Assembly: GCA_003345545.1 (NCBI GenBank)
Contig: PRDH01000026.1
Coordinates: forward strand, 1 to 64,000
Direction: 5' to 3'
Source of the DNA: Candidatus Thorarchaeota archaeon
Lineage (GTDB): Archaea; Asgardarchaeota; Thorarchaeia; Thorarchaeales; Thorarchaeaceae
DNA length: 64,000 bases
Shown here: piece after piece, positions 19,564-29,841 of the stretch
How the letters are laid out: each line of letters starts with the position of its first letter
Numbering within the stretch: position 1 is the stretch's first letter
The notes under the pieces: generated by a model
Told to the model about the DNA's origin: nothing
Database searches by the model: none
The model's input: only the letters and a program-made list of their open reading frames with translations
Made by a program: the position numbers and the translations under genes

Positions 19564-20412
19564 TTAGTGTTTTACACCCCAGAATACGACTTCTCCCTGC
19601 TGCGTTTCATAAGCTCCACTTGTTGAGAATTCTGTTTCAAAAATATTCCGGACGATATTTCCATCTATGACGCCCAACTCTGGGAATAGCGAGGCTGCAG
19701 TCCTCTCGATGAAGTTTTCAAGTTCGGGGCTATCTGACTCTTCAAAGAACACAAAAGGAGCAGTGATTTGCAGCAATCCCTTTCGTGTGAGGACTCTCCT
19801 GCACTCTTCTATGGCAGGCGACAATTCATTCGGAGGAGGAACGCCGTGGAGGTGAACCTCGGATACAGACTCATTCGGAGCATCGATGCTTGTTATTCTC
19901 ATTCCCATGTTCTGATAGGGGATCCCTGTCTTGGTCAGGATATCGGCTGAGCCCACCACTGCCACTGATACTCCTTCCGATGCAGTCAGCAACTCCCGTA
20001 TCGTTCTCAAATCATCGACAGTCAGATTTGGAAAAGAAGCGAAAAGGATCACTCCTGATGCTTGTACTTGCTCAGGTCTCTTATTGAGGTTGTAGAGCCT
20101 TCTGGGATTCTCACGCCTGAAGACTCTGTAGAAATGAAGCAGAGTCTGAATTCCATCTCTCAGGTTCTCGTTCAAGTAATCCTGAGCTTTTGGTCCAAGC
20201 TCATACATCCGCCTGTATGGACCAAGAGGTCCCGGTTGCAGCGCACTACGAACTAGATTGTCATCTTCCATTGCCTTGAGCAACTTGGGCAGCCTGTTCC
20301 TTGTCGGATCCGAAGCCTCAAGTAATGAATACTGGATATCATAGATCGAAGAAGGATTCTGATCTATTGTGAGCAGGATCTTTCTCACCAAGTCCGATCT
20401 AGGTTCCTTCAC
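19564..20412 (-). CDS. Winged-helix (PadR-like) regulator fused to a methyltransferase-like C-terminal domain
   Basis: N-terminal LRKILLTIDQNPSSIYDIQYSLLEASDPTRNRLPKLLKAMEDDNLV; C-terminal LSPAIEECRRVLTRKGLLQITAPFVFFEES. Confidence 0.55.
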   Translation of the reverse strand: MKEPRSDLVRKILLTIDQNPSSIYDIQYSLLEASDPTRNRLPKLLKAMEDDNLVRSALQPGPLGPYRRMYELGPKAQDYLNENLRDGIQTLLHFYRVFRRENPRRLYNLNKRPEQVQASGVILFASFPNLTVDDLRTIRELLTASEGVSVAVVGSADILTKTGIPYQNMGMRITSIDAPNESVSEVHLHGVPPPNELSPAIEECRRVLTRKGLLQITAPFVFFEESDSPELENFIERTAASLFPELGVIDGNIVRNIFETEFSTSGAYETQQGEVVFWGVKH

Positions 20413-20541
20413 AGACTGCCACCTAATGCAATATCCTAGAGTAATGAGTGCTTAATACTCACACGTTCAACGCCGACAGTGTTTCGCTGGTATCATCCTG
20501 CGAGTTGATAACAAGCGACTGGCTTGCGACTCAGTTCCGAA

Positions 20542-21444
20542 TCACACTGCGAGCACTACCAGTATCACACCCAGAACAGTGAGCACCGCTCCGACTAGCG
20601 ATTTTGGACTGAACTTCTCTTTTAGGAAAAACACTGAAATCGGTATTGCGAATAGTGGTGACATTGAACCAAGAAGTGCGGCAATTGGTGCGCCTATGAG
20701 TTTCACGGTGAACGTGTACAGAAGTGAGCCTATTGTCATTCCGAGAAATCCGGCAACCAGAACAATCTTGGCCGCTTTGCGAGTTGGCAATGGCATTCCA
20801 CGCTTGACCAACCCGAGGAAGACGGGAATGAATATCGCACCACCAAAAAGCATTCTCACAAAGTTAGCATCGATGGGATCAATGTTCGTAACCCCCATCT
20901 GGAGGAGTACACTTCCAAATGCCCAACAGGTAGCGGCAAGAAAGGAGACTCCTATTCCCAGTGCATCGAACTTGATGGCCTTGTCTGATTCCATATTTGC
21001 AGCTTGTGCTCTTGATATCAGTGCGATACCAGTGACTGCGACGATAATCCCCAAGAATCGGCTGAGGAGAACCGTTTCGTTCACAAGAAAAATGGCTACG
21101 ATGTATGTCAATATTGGATAGGTATTCGCGATGGGATATGCGTACGAAACACCGATCCTCTCTTGACTGATGAGATAGATGGTATCGCCTATGACCAGTC
21201 CGATCGTCACAGATGAGATAAGAAAGATGAGCGAATCCAGAGGCATGTAGAATGGAGTTGTCCGAAAAGGCAGGATGACAATGACAGACATGACAGCTAA
21301 GGCAGCCCACATCTTAAGAGCTGAGATTGCTATCACAGTGGCTTCCTTGCTCTGAGACTTGTATATATTCGTGGATATCGCCCAAAGGAGCGACGTGAAG
21401 AGGCCAATCAGGATTCCAATCGAGAGTTCTGGTGTCACCTGCAT
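20542..21444 (-). CDS. EamA/DMT-superfamily transporter
   Basis: 10-TM pattern; GVSYAYPIANTYPILTYIVAIFLVNETVLLSRFLGIIVAVTGIALI. Confidence 0.85.
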   Translation of the reverse strand: MQVTPELSIGILIGLFTSLLWAISTNIYKSQSKEATVIAISALKMWAALAVMSVIVILPFRTTPFYMPLDSLIFLISSVTIGLVIGDTIYLISQERIGVSYAYPIANTYPILTYIVAIFLVNETVLLSRFLGIIVAVTGIALISRAQAANMESDKAIKFDALGIGVSFLAATCWAFGSVLLQMGVTNIDPIDANFVRMLFGGAIFIPVFLGLVKRGMPLPTRKAAKIVLVAGFLGMTIGSLLYTFTVKLIGAPIAALLGSMSPLFAIPISVFFLKEKFSPKSLVGAVLTVLGVILVVLAV

Positions 21445-21519
21445 AGAGAGATCGATGGTGGAACTTTGAAAGGTACTATTGAAGCTATTCCATTGCACAA
21501 TCTGCGAATTCCAGGCAAT

Positions 21520-23253
21520 TCAAGCATTGGCAGTTTCAATCGAATCAACTTGAGGCTTAGAGCTATATACCTTCGGTATGATTAGAGGATGGATTAGCCA
21601 AAAGATGACAGCCACTATGGAGAAAAAGGGGCCCATCTCAAGCATCAGACCAATATAGCCGTAGGTCTGAAAGAGATATGCAAGATAGAGAAACTCAATG
21701 CAACAACAAATGACTATTCCTAATCCCGCAGCTTTTTCTTTCATCTTTGATTCAAATCCTTCAAGCTGACCAGTGGTCACTACGAAGACCAAGAATATAA
21801 TCATCCACAGCAAAATGGCGATCCCAATACCTCTCTCTGATTGTGCCATGAGGACGGCATTCGAATCACTGTTGTAAACTATCGTACTGAAGAATGGACT
21901 GCCAGTCCGATAGGTAATATAGTTCATAATTGGAGTTGATTCCACATAGGGCGACTCATCAAACGAGCTTAGCCAGGGGATAATGAGGCTAAGATTCAGA
22001 AAACCCCAGGGTATGAAAGCTCTGCTTTTCACTGTCTTTGACTTGTAGTAAACTGGTGCTATCAGAACTATCATTGCAAACGAGAGAAGTGATATGAGTT
22101 TCCCCGGAGGAATCAATAGGTTACCAATCTGAATCCAATTAGGATGAATGACTAGCGTCATGTTTCTATTGAAACCCGTGTTAACTGCAGTCAAGAATGT
22201 TCGAACCCGAACTGTTGAACCAAGAATCCGAAAAGACGAATCAAATGATCCAACTTCGATATCGAGAGTTCTATTAGACGGAGTGTAGAAGTAGGGAGAG
22301 GAGTAGGCGAGAATATGCTCGTATTCACCGGAGCCGTAATAGTACGCAACGCTGATTCCGAGTTCAGGTATGCGCTGGCTACACTCGACATCGAGACGCA
22401 CGAATTGAGCACTGAAACGAAGGAACATGGATTGATTCGTCTGAGTGGTGAAGTTGTGGATCAATAGATCCCGATAGGGCCATTGGAATCTAGCAGACAG
22501 ATTTCCAGCAGGGACTAAGAGAGTATCGTTGACACGAGTTGGACTGAACACTGTGTATGAATTATTATAGACTAGAACCACCTTTGGAGCATATATGCTC
22601 TGGTAGATTTGATAAATGAAAGGACTCGAGTAAAGGCTCTCGCCATTTGTCCTCCTGATGTCCACTACGAGTGGACACACGCTCTCTGAAACAGCCACTT
22701 GGAGCCAGTATCTGATTAGCTGTACAGAATCCTCTTGACAATCTTTCACTGAAAGCCGGACGAATAATTGGTCTGCCCATCCATGATAGGTACTGCCAGA
22801 ACCACTCCATGGAAGTGTAAGGGTGAGCGAATGGGCACCTATTCCTAAGGCTGATGAATTGGTTATGTAATGGGCTTCACCATAATTCCAATCTTCAGCT
22901 GCCGCTGTCACCGTAGCTGTATCGTTAATGATAGAAAAAGAAAATCCCATTCGTATTTCAGTCACTTTCAGTAGAGGGATATTGATCTCAGACTCAATAG
23001 AATAAGTGCCCGCAGAAAACTCATACCTGCGCCAGTAATCGAAGGATGTGATGTTAGCAATAGTAATCAGTGTCTTGGGAATAATGGGAGTCGAGATAAT
23101 CTCTGAGCCTGCAGAGGTTTCAATCTCTGGTCCATAGACAACATCAACAGTGGGATTGGGATTTGGCCAATTGACAATCGCTCCAGTCACTGTGACAAGC
23201 ATTACGAGAATGAGCACTCCTGTATGACATGTGCTCTCTCCTTCTGTCTTCAA
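21520..23253 (-). CDS. Membrane protein with large predicted extracellular region and C-terminal TM cluster
   Basis: N-terminal hydrophobic anchor, long polar/aromatic ectodomain with many NxS/T sequons, several C-terminal TM helices. Confidence 0.6.
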   Translation of the reverse strand: MKTEGESTCHTGVLILVMLVTVTGAIVNWPNPNPTVDVVYGPEIETSAGSEIISTPIIPKTLITIANITSFDYWRRYEFSAGTYSIESEINIPLLKVTEIRMGFSFSIINDTATVTAAAEDWNYGEAHYITNSSALGIGAHSLTLTLPWSGSGSTYHGWADQLFVRLSVKDCQEDSVQLIRYWLQVAVSESVCPLVVDIRRTNGESLYSSPFIYQIYQSIYAPKVVLVYNNSYTVFSPTRVNDTLLVPAGNLSARFQWPYRDLLIHNFTTQTNQSMFLRFSAQFVRLDVECSQRIPELGISVAYYYGSGEYEHILAYSSPYFYTPSNRTLDIEVGSFDSSFRILGSTVRVRTFLTAVNTGFNRNMTLVIHPNWIQIGNLLIPPGKLISLLSFAMIVLIAPVYYKSKTVKSRAFIPWGFLNLSLIIPWLSSFDESPYVESTPIMNYITYRTGSPFFSTIVYNSDSNAVLMAQSERGIGIAILLWMIIFLVFVVTTGQLEGFESKMKEKAAGLGIVICCCIEFLYLAYLFQTYGYIGLMLEMGPFFSIVAVIFWLIHPLIIPKVYSSKPQVDSIETANA

Positions 23254-23433
23254 TTGCGACTTTCCCCTTCTGTGTATATGTCAGGTGGTTAGCAGATGAA
23301 GTTTTCCATTCATTCTGGGGCAACTTGCTTCATTCTTGACCCTAATAAGGACATCAGGTTTAGGTCACAAAAGGTGTCCCCATAATGTGTCCCCCTATAG
23401 TGCCTTTTCATTATATGCATATGATTCTCAGCA

Positions 23434-24969
23434 ATGAGGAGTCCTCTTTGGGAGACACAAGAGATGAGTAGAACATCGAGTTTCATGGGCTTTTCAGAGG
23501 CTGACGATAAGGCAATTCACCTTGGCCGGGTCCTGATGATCCTCTTGCCGACAGCTAGTATCATCTTCACACTAAGCACCACGTTCTATACCATCTTTGT
23601 TGCAGAGGCTCTGGGAGGGTCTGGAGGATATATCGCAGGCTTGGGTCTCTTGGGAGTGCTCGTTGCAATAGAAATGGTGACTCAGACCATTCTCGATTAT
23701 CCAAGCGGCGCGCTCGGAGATGCAATTGGGCAGAGGTGGGTAATCGCTATAGGGAACTCCTTGTACGGTGTCGCTTTCTTGCTGGTTTCGTTCGTGACTT
23801 CAACAACCCCATTCCCCTATCTAGTCCTGATCTTTGTAGTTCAGGGCTTGGCGCAGTCCCAGATCAGTGGAGCTTGGAACGCATGGTTTGACAACAACTA
23901 CAGGGTCGCTATGCCACAAGACAAAGAGAGGAAACAGTATGGCGTGTTCTGGGGCAGGATGGGTATGATATCGCAAATAGCTGCCACCGCCGCACTCATC
24001 CCAGGCAGCATCCTTGCCGTTGTCTTCCGACGTACATTTGTTTTCCAACTTGAGGCTATTGGTGCCTTTGTCTTTGCCTTACTTGTCTTGAGGTATATCA
24101 GAGACTTTCCCGAAGTGGAAGCGATGCGGGAGAAGCGCCCATCTATGCATGAATATACTTCGCTGCTCCGTGAAGGAGTCAGTTACATGTGGCACACACC
24201 ATTTGTAAAGTACCTCGTTCTGGGCTCCATGCTGGCTGCAAGTGCAATCTCAGTCTGGGGCCAGTTGATTCTATTCCCTCTCTACTTCAGCTACTTGATT
24301 ACTGATGTTGCTGTAGCCTCATACCGGACTCTCGCTTTCATACCGGGCGTTGCTTCAAATGAGAGATCAGGCGTGTGGTCTCAGAAGTTCGAGCCAAGGA
24401 AATGGATTCCTCGATTTCGACTTCTACAGGGCTGTGGTTTTGTTTTCTTCTTAATACTGGCAATCATTATGTTTGTATTCCCGCCAGTCGCTGACACTAC
24501 TCAAATGCTCAGAGTCATGTGGCCATTTACGAGTTTGGTTCTGATTGAGTTTCCCATCCAACATGTGATTCCCATTGTGGTCCTCTTCAGTCTATTCACA
24601 GTAACTTTCTTTTTTGGCGGGTTTGCGGAGATCCTCACGCAGAGAATCTTGCTTGATGCCATACCAAACAGAAATCGAAACTCAATATATTCCTTGCAGC
24701 CAACGATTCTCCTGCTTCTGTCAACGCCTCAGATAGCAATACTCGGTTGGGTCATACCCCTCTGGGGCTTTCCTGTAACACTCCTCATATGTGCAGCAGT
24801 ATCATTCTCTGGCGTCCTGATAATCAGATATGCTATGACTTTGGAGAAACCTATTGCCGAGAGAATTGAGACAAAGGCTGTTCCGGCCGAAAAAGAACTT
24901 CCTGGTGTGTTAGGCTCGGAGCCTCCCAGCGAGAAGATAGAGAGCATTGTTGAAGCGATCTCAGACTGA
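23434..24969 (+). CDS. MFS-family transporter
   Basis: 511 aa, 12-TM-like; DYPSGALGDAIGQRWVIAIGNSLYGVAFLLVSF. Confidence 0.8.
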   Translation: MRSPLWETQEMSRTSSFMGFSEADDKAIHLGRVLMILLPTASIIFTLSTTFYTIFVAEALGGSGGYIAGLGLLGVLVAIEMVTQTILDYPSGALGDAIGQRWVIAIGNSLYGVAFLLVSFVTSTTPFPYLVLIFVVQGLAQSQISGAWNAWFDNNYRVAMPQDKERKQYGVFWGRMGMISQIAATAALIPGSILAVVFRRTFVFQLEAIGAFVFALLVLRYIRDFPEVEAMREKRPSMHEYTSLLREGVSYMWHTPFVKYLVLGSMLAASAISVWGQLILFPLYFSYLITDVAVASYRTLAFIPGVASNERSGVWSQKFEPRKWIPRFRLLQGCGFVFFLILAIIMFVFPPVADTTQMLRVMWPFTSLVLIEFPIQHVIPIVVLFSLFTVTFFFGGFAEILTQRILLDAIPNRNRNSIYSLQPTILLLLSTPQIAILGWVIPLWGFPVTLLICAAVSFSGVLIIRYAMTLEKPIAERIETKAVPAEKELPGVLGSEPPSEKIESIVEAISD

Positions 24970-25076
24970 TTGAGTATTCTCCCGTCGCTTTGGCTCATAG
25001 CGGAAAAACTGCACTAGACCTGACTGGGGAACGCCTCCACGAACTACTTTGAAAACAAGGATATGAAGCGCTCAAT

Positions 25077-26150
25077 TCACTTCTTTGTTCTCTCGTAGAA
25101 GTACTTGCCCTTGCTGTAGATCAATTCATCTCCAGCGTGAATCTCGCCCTTATGCATTGACTTGATCATATCCACATGAACTGCTGACTCATTTACGCCA
25201 TTGCACTCTTTGTAGGCCCTTCCTAGAGCGCAATGAACTGTATCTCCGATCTTTTCGTCGAATAGCATGTTGAGCGTGTATTGTTTGATTCCTCTGTTCG
25301 TTCCTATGGCGATCTCACCGAGTCTGCGGGAACCCTCATCGGTTTCGATGATTTGTTTGAGCGTCGCTTCTTCCTTTTCAGCTGAGAAATCGGTGACCTT
25401 GCCTTTCTCAAAGGTGAGCTTGACTCCCTCGATAACCTTCCCCAGCTGAAGGAATGGAATATCGAAGTAGATCTTTCCCTCGACACTATCATCGACTGGT
25501 GCTGTGAATACTTCTCCGCTAGGCATGTTGTGCTTTCCGATGCTCGCTACCCAGATTCTGCCTTTAGTAGAGGCGAAGAGGTCAGTCTTCGGCCCGATGT
25601 ATCTGACATCATTGTGTTTCTCAAGGTGCTCTTTCATGACATACATCATCTTGCTCTCTTCTGCCCAGTTGACAAGTGTTGCTCCATAGACAAAGTCCCG
25701 ATATTCCTCGAGGCTCATATTCGCCTGTTGTGCCAATGTCTGACATGGATGAACTGACAGGGTCCATCGTTTTCCGAGACGTATGTCTTGAATTTCCTGT
25801 TGTGATTTGCTATCTAGCAGGACCCGCTTCGGGTCAACATTCGCCAATGCTTTCGTGTTGACGGGCGAGCGCAGTGCAATGTAGACATCACAGTTCTCAG
25901 TTATTGCCTTGAGATGTTTCGGGACTAGCTGTAGTGTTTCCTCTGAAGCTCCATCAAAGTACGCTCGAAGAGCCTCCTCACTGCTCATCAGAGTGACGAC
26001 TCTCCCGCCAGCTTTGGCAATCTCCTTGTGAAGCGCGACAACGAGTTCATGGGCATCTGGTGTTGCATTGATGACGACCATGTCTCCTGGTTTCACTTCA
26101 GTACTCCATTCAACGAGTATTCTTGCATGCTCTTCGATTCTGGGATCCAT
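25077..26150 (-). CDS. M29-family aminopeptidase
   Basis: MDPRIEEHARILVEWSTEVKPGDMVVINATPDAHELVVALHKEIAKAGG; SGEVFTAPVDDSVEG; INESAVHVDMI-like C-terminus. Confidence 0.88.
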   Translation of the reverse strand: MDPRIEEHARILVEWSTEVKPGDMVVINATPDAHELVVALHKEIAKAGGRVVTLMSSEEALRAYFDGASEETLQLVPKHLKAITENCDVYIALRSPVNTKALANVDPKRVLLDSKSQQEIQDIRLGKRWTLSVHPCQTLAQQANMSLEEYRDFVYGATLVNWAEESKMMYVMKEHLEKHNDVRYIGPKTDLFASTKGRIWVASIGKHNMPSGEVFTAPVDDSVEGKIYFDIPFLQLGKVIEGVKLTFEKGKVTDFSAEKEEATLKQIIETDEGSRRLGEIAIGTNRGIKQYTLNMLFDEKIGDTVHCALGRAYKECNGVNESAVHVDMIKSMHKGEIHAGDELIYSKGKYFYERTKK

Positions 26151-26238
26151 ATCAATACCTCTGATTCTGGAAATGTGATTCATTTCATATAGATTGTGGA
26201 TTGCGCTCCCAGTACGTTGCCTGCGCATTATTAGAAGG

Positions 26239-26649
26239 CTAGACTTCGCGTTTCTCAGTTGGATGGGTAGCTCCGCAGTATGGACATTTCACAGTGAGCG
26301 GTCCCACCCACTCGACTTCCCTAGCAGTGAGCGTTGCGCCGCAGTCTTTGCAGAACCGGGGAGGTTCATGAACGTATGATTTTTCCTTCGCAACGTTTCC
26401 CACTTGACGAGCTGCAGCCAGCCCTGCCAATCCGAAATGCCCTAGAGAGTCCCGGATCCCATAGAGGATTATGCCAGTCCCGACAAGGGCACTGACCATT
26501 GGGACAACTAGAACATAGAGCAGAATTGTTCCCACATCATGGGTATCCGTCCAAAAGAATTGCATGAATCCTCCAAAGAAACCGCCAACTATGACTATCA
26601 TGCCTACGACCATGGTGGCGATTCTTTTTCCGCCAGAGCCTTCTGTCAT
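26239..26649 (-). CDS. Membrane protein with C-terminal zinc ribbon
   Basis: Two TM segments then CKDCGATLTAREVEWVGPLTVKCPYCGATH. Confidence 0.65.
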   Translation of the reverse strand: MTEGSGGKRIATMVVGMIVIVGGFFGGFMQFFWTDTHDVGTILLYVLVVPMVSALVGTGIILYGIRDSLGHFGLAGLAAARQVGNVAKEKSYVHEPPRFCKDCGATLTAREVEWVGPLTVKCPYCGATHPTEKREV

Positions 26650-26797
26650 GTTTCATCAACCACTATATGATGTAGCGTCTATTTCTTGCGACGAGTTATA
26701 GGTTTCTCTCGGATGGACTACCTCCTGCAATATCAAGCCCTCTACTTGAACTACTCAATCACTAAGGTTCATCAGGAAGTTATGCTAAGGTATTTGC

Positions 26798-27286
26798 ATG
26801 TTCGAGATGTTGGAAGGTGCGCTCAAGAGAGGACTCAGAGGAAAGTACATCCATATCGACCCAATGAAAGCAATTGAAGGTCTGACTGCGGACACAGCCT
26901 ACAGGGTACCCAAACCGGGAACTCATTCGTGCTGGAATATCCTTCATCACATCGTGTATTGGCAGGAATTGATGCTGAAAGCACTGAGGGGCGAGGCCGT
27001 TGACTGGCCCAAGAACAACGAGAAGAGCTGGCAATCTGACACCATGTCAAAGAACGCTGATGACTGGTTGAAGCTTGTTCAGAAGTTTGACCAAGGTCTT
27101 ATCGAGGCAGATGCACAGGCTAGCCGAATAGAATCAATGGAAGGACTTCCTGCATGGCCAAAGGTTCCACCTTTTGCAGCAATCATGTCTATTGCTCAAC
27201 ACAACACTTACCACATTGGTGAGATTGTGGCAACCCGTCAGGCTCTGGGACTATGGCCACCTCCAGCATACAGAGAAACGTTTTGA
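26798..27286 (+). CDS. DinB-family protein
   Basis: HSCWNILHHIVYWQELMLKALRG ... ISIAQHNTYHIGEIVATRQALGLWPP (metal-binding His pattern). Confidence 0.8.
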   Translation: MFEMLEGALKRGLRGKYIHIDPMKAIEGLTADTAYRVPKPGTHSCWNILHHIVYWQELMLKALRGEAVDWPKNNEKSWQSDTMSKNADDWLKLVQKFDQGLIEADAQASRIESMEGLPAWPKVPPFAAIMSIAQHNTYHIGEIVATRQALGLWPPPAYRETF

Positions 27287-27291
27287 ATAGT

Positions 27292-29670
27292 CTAAGGAGC
27301 AGATCGTCTGACTCGCACCAGAATCGAGTTGAATCCAGGTGTATGCCCGAATGCCGTGTGCCTGTCATCGGTCAGTTGATTGATGTTGCCATCTACGTCC
27401 CACCAACCGTCTGATGCCCACACGACTCGTGGATCGATATCCTCAGTGAGTTCAAGTCTGGCATCTGCAACGCTCCCTCTCTGTGATTCTATGGTGACCC
27501 TGTCGCAGTCACGAAGGCCGAGGTCCATTGCGGTGCTTGGATGCATTCGCAGGAAAGCACGGTGTTCGCCAGCATCTTTCCTTGTTGGCATCCGTATTGG
27601 ATCTGTGACGACATCAAAAGGACACACATCAATCTGGCATTCCCTACAGCCGATGCAGCGGGATGAATCCCATAGTGGCACTAAGAGTGCTGTCATTGCT
27701 ACAGGGATATCGATTCTGTCATCTGAAAGACTGATTGCCAAGCGGCCGATGACGGAGCTCAATTCGCGACGAAGCTTGGCTGGGCTTGTGGTTGCCAGCT
27801 CTCCATCCTGCTGAATCATGTGTGGACTCGGTTGAACAAGTGATATGGCTTCATCAGGGCATTCTGTTATGCATTTCTTACAGGAGGTACAATGAGAGAA
27901 GCTCTTCACAGTTGCCCCAACTTCAACAGTAGTGTACTGGGAGTGTAACCTAGTTCCGGTTCTCCCTGTAATCATTATGAGTGGGTATTCTTCGAAACTC
28001 CTAGGCTGCGAGAGAGGGCTTTCTGCGGGCTCTACATGGAATGGGAGGGGATTATAGCCATAGCGTGCAACATCTGCAGAATAGAGCTCCACTTTGCCCG
28101 ATGGCGTCTTGAAGATGTGGTCAGCGAATGGAATGCCTGAGCTAGTTGTCCGTATCCCTTCCGGATGCTCCTTCAAATCCTGCAATGTGATATGTCTGCA
28201 CTCCTCACTATCGAGAGCAATCCGAATCGCATCAGTCTCTGTCAGTTGGAAATATTCACCAAGACCAATTCGCTCTGCAATGCCACGCCAGATGTCCAGT
28301 TCACATCTGGCCTCTCCCTGCGGCTCGACAATCTTCGGGGCATACTGAACGATTCGATGGAGTTCCGAATGGACCAAGTTGTCGTGCTCAAAGATGAAGG
28401 TGGCAGGCAGCACTAGATTGCAGAGCCTTGCCGTATCTGTCATCTCAAGATCGATGCAGACCTTGAATGGTATCTTCTGAAGCGCCCTCTTGGTCTTCCG
28501 TGTGTTAGGCCACTGAGTGATTGGATTGGCAGCTTGAACGATGAGAACTCTGATGGGGCTTTTCTCGTGGCTCAAGATGAATTCTGGAATATGTGTCGCG
28601 GAGGGAACAATAGGTCTGACATCGTCATCAAGGAGACGACTAAGTGTTACTGCCCCACCGTTGAAAGGACTGCAGTCCGAAGATAAGTACTGAAAACCGC
28701 CTCCAGAAACTCCAAGGTACCCGCAGATGGCGAGCAGGCTATGGACCGCTCTCGCTGCCCACGTTCCATTGGTATAGTGGTTCATTCCTGCTGGTGCTGT
28801 CATTATTAGTGATGGTCCATGTGTTGCGAATGTCTTGGCAATCTTCTCAATGGTGTTTTCGGAAACCCAAGTGACCTCGCTCACTTTCTTCTTCGTATAA
28901 TGGGATACCGCTTCTCTGAACTCCTCAAAACCTAAGACGTAATTCTCGACAAATCTATGGTCGTAGAGACCTTTGTTGATGATTTCATTCGCCAATCCCA
29001 GTGCAAGCGCTCCATCAGTGCCTGGCCTTATTGTACTATAGATGTCTGCGACCTTTGCGTATGGCGTCTTTCGAGGATCGATGACAATCAGTTTAGCACC
29101 CTTGTCAATGGCTTCCTGTATGACTCGCTTCGAGTGAATACTCGACTCATGCTTATTCGTACCCCAGATGACAATACATCGCGAGTTCGCCCAATCACTC
29201 AATTCATGTGGCGAGAAGGGACCGACATTGAATCTTGCTCCTTCGTACGCTCCTTCAAAGCATATCTCTGCAATACCGGGTATCATTCTGCATCCGAAGG
29301 CATTAGCGAAGCGCGCTGCATATCTTGGAGCCATTCCATCATTTCCAGATCCTGAGTAGACCGCAACACTGCTCGGCCCTTGTGTCTTCCTTACTTGCTC
29401 CATCTTAACCGCAATACCGTCAAGTGCCCTTTCCCAGCTAATTCTCTTGAAGGATCCATCAGGTTGTTTCTTCATTGGATAGAGAAGTCTGTCTTCTGAG
29501 TACATTCTCAGAACATGGGCGTATCCCTTGGGGCAACATCTACCCAGAGTGTATGGATGATTGGGATTGCCTTCCAATCTAGTGATTCTACCTTCTTCAA
29601 CGTGGATGACATAGGAACATAAATCAGGACAGTTCAGAGCACAAGCTGAATGATAATTCTCGACAACCAT
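27292..29670 (-). CDS. Molybdopterin-dependent oxidoreductase with internal dicluster ferredoxin-like segment
   Basis: N-terminal CALNCPDLCSY...CCPKG; AVYSGSGNDGM; GTNKHESS; internal CTSCKKCITECP and CIGCRECQIDVCP; C-terminal Mo-cofactor-binding domain. Confidence 0.88.
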   Translation of the reverse strand: MVVENYHSACALNCPDLCSYVIHVEEGRITRLEGNPNHPYTLGRCCPKGYAHVLRMYSEDRLLYPMKKQPDGSFKRISWERALDGIAVKMEQVRKTQGPSSVAVYSGSGNDGMAPRYAARFANAFGCRMIPGIAEICFEGAYEGARFNVGPFSPHELSDWANSRCIVIWGTNKHESSIHSKRVIQEAIDKGAKLIVIDPRKTPYAKVADIYSTIRPGTDGALALGLANEIINKGLYDHRFVENYVLGFEEFREAVSHYTKKKVSEVTWVSENTIEKIAKTFATHGPSLIMTAPAGMNHYTNGTWAARAVHSLLAICGYLGVSGGGFQYLSSDCSPFNGGAVTLSRLLDDDVRPIVPSATHIPEFILSHEKSPIRVLIVQAANPITQWPNTRKTKRALQKIPFKVCIDLEMTDTARLCNLVLPATFIFEHDNLVHSELHRIVQYAPKIVEPQGEARCELDIWRGIAERIGLGEYFQLTETDAIRIALDSEECRHITLQDLKEHPEGIRTTSSGIPFADHIFKTPSGKVELYSADVARYGYNPLPFHVEPAESPLSQPRSFEEYPLIMITGRTGTRLHSQYTTVEVGATVKSFSHCTSCKKCITECPDEAISLVQPSPHMIQQDGELATTSPAKLRRELSSVIGRLAISLSDDRIDIPVAMTALLVPLWDSSRCIGCRECQIDVCPFDVVTDPIRMPTRKDAGEHRAFLRMHPSTAMDLGLRDCDRVTIESQRGSVADARLELTEDIDPRVVWASDGWWDVDGNINQLTDDRHTAFGHTPGFNSILVRVRRSAP

Positions 29671-29841
29671 TGACCTTCACAATGACTGGCGCGTGATTAA
29701 TATTTCTGACATCAAGGGTCGGGGTAGCAATCACCATGCAATCTCAATACTCCGGTTTCCCTTGAAGTCGACTTGAATCCTGTCTGACTGTGTGGCCTGA
29801 TTCTAGCTGAAAACCTGAAAGTACCAAGTGACTGCATTCTT

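Noticed and set aside
20579-21121. 180-aa plus-strand ORF
   Set aside because: Antisense to a clear EamA transporter; no recognisable motifs
29717-29815. Possible tRNA (ttgaatcc resembling a T-loop)
   Set aside because: Flanking bases do not form a T-stem (AAGTCGACTT is self-palindromic) and no acceptor/anticodon arms could be assembled
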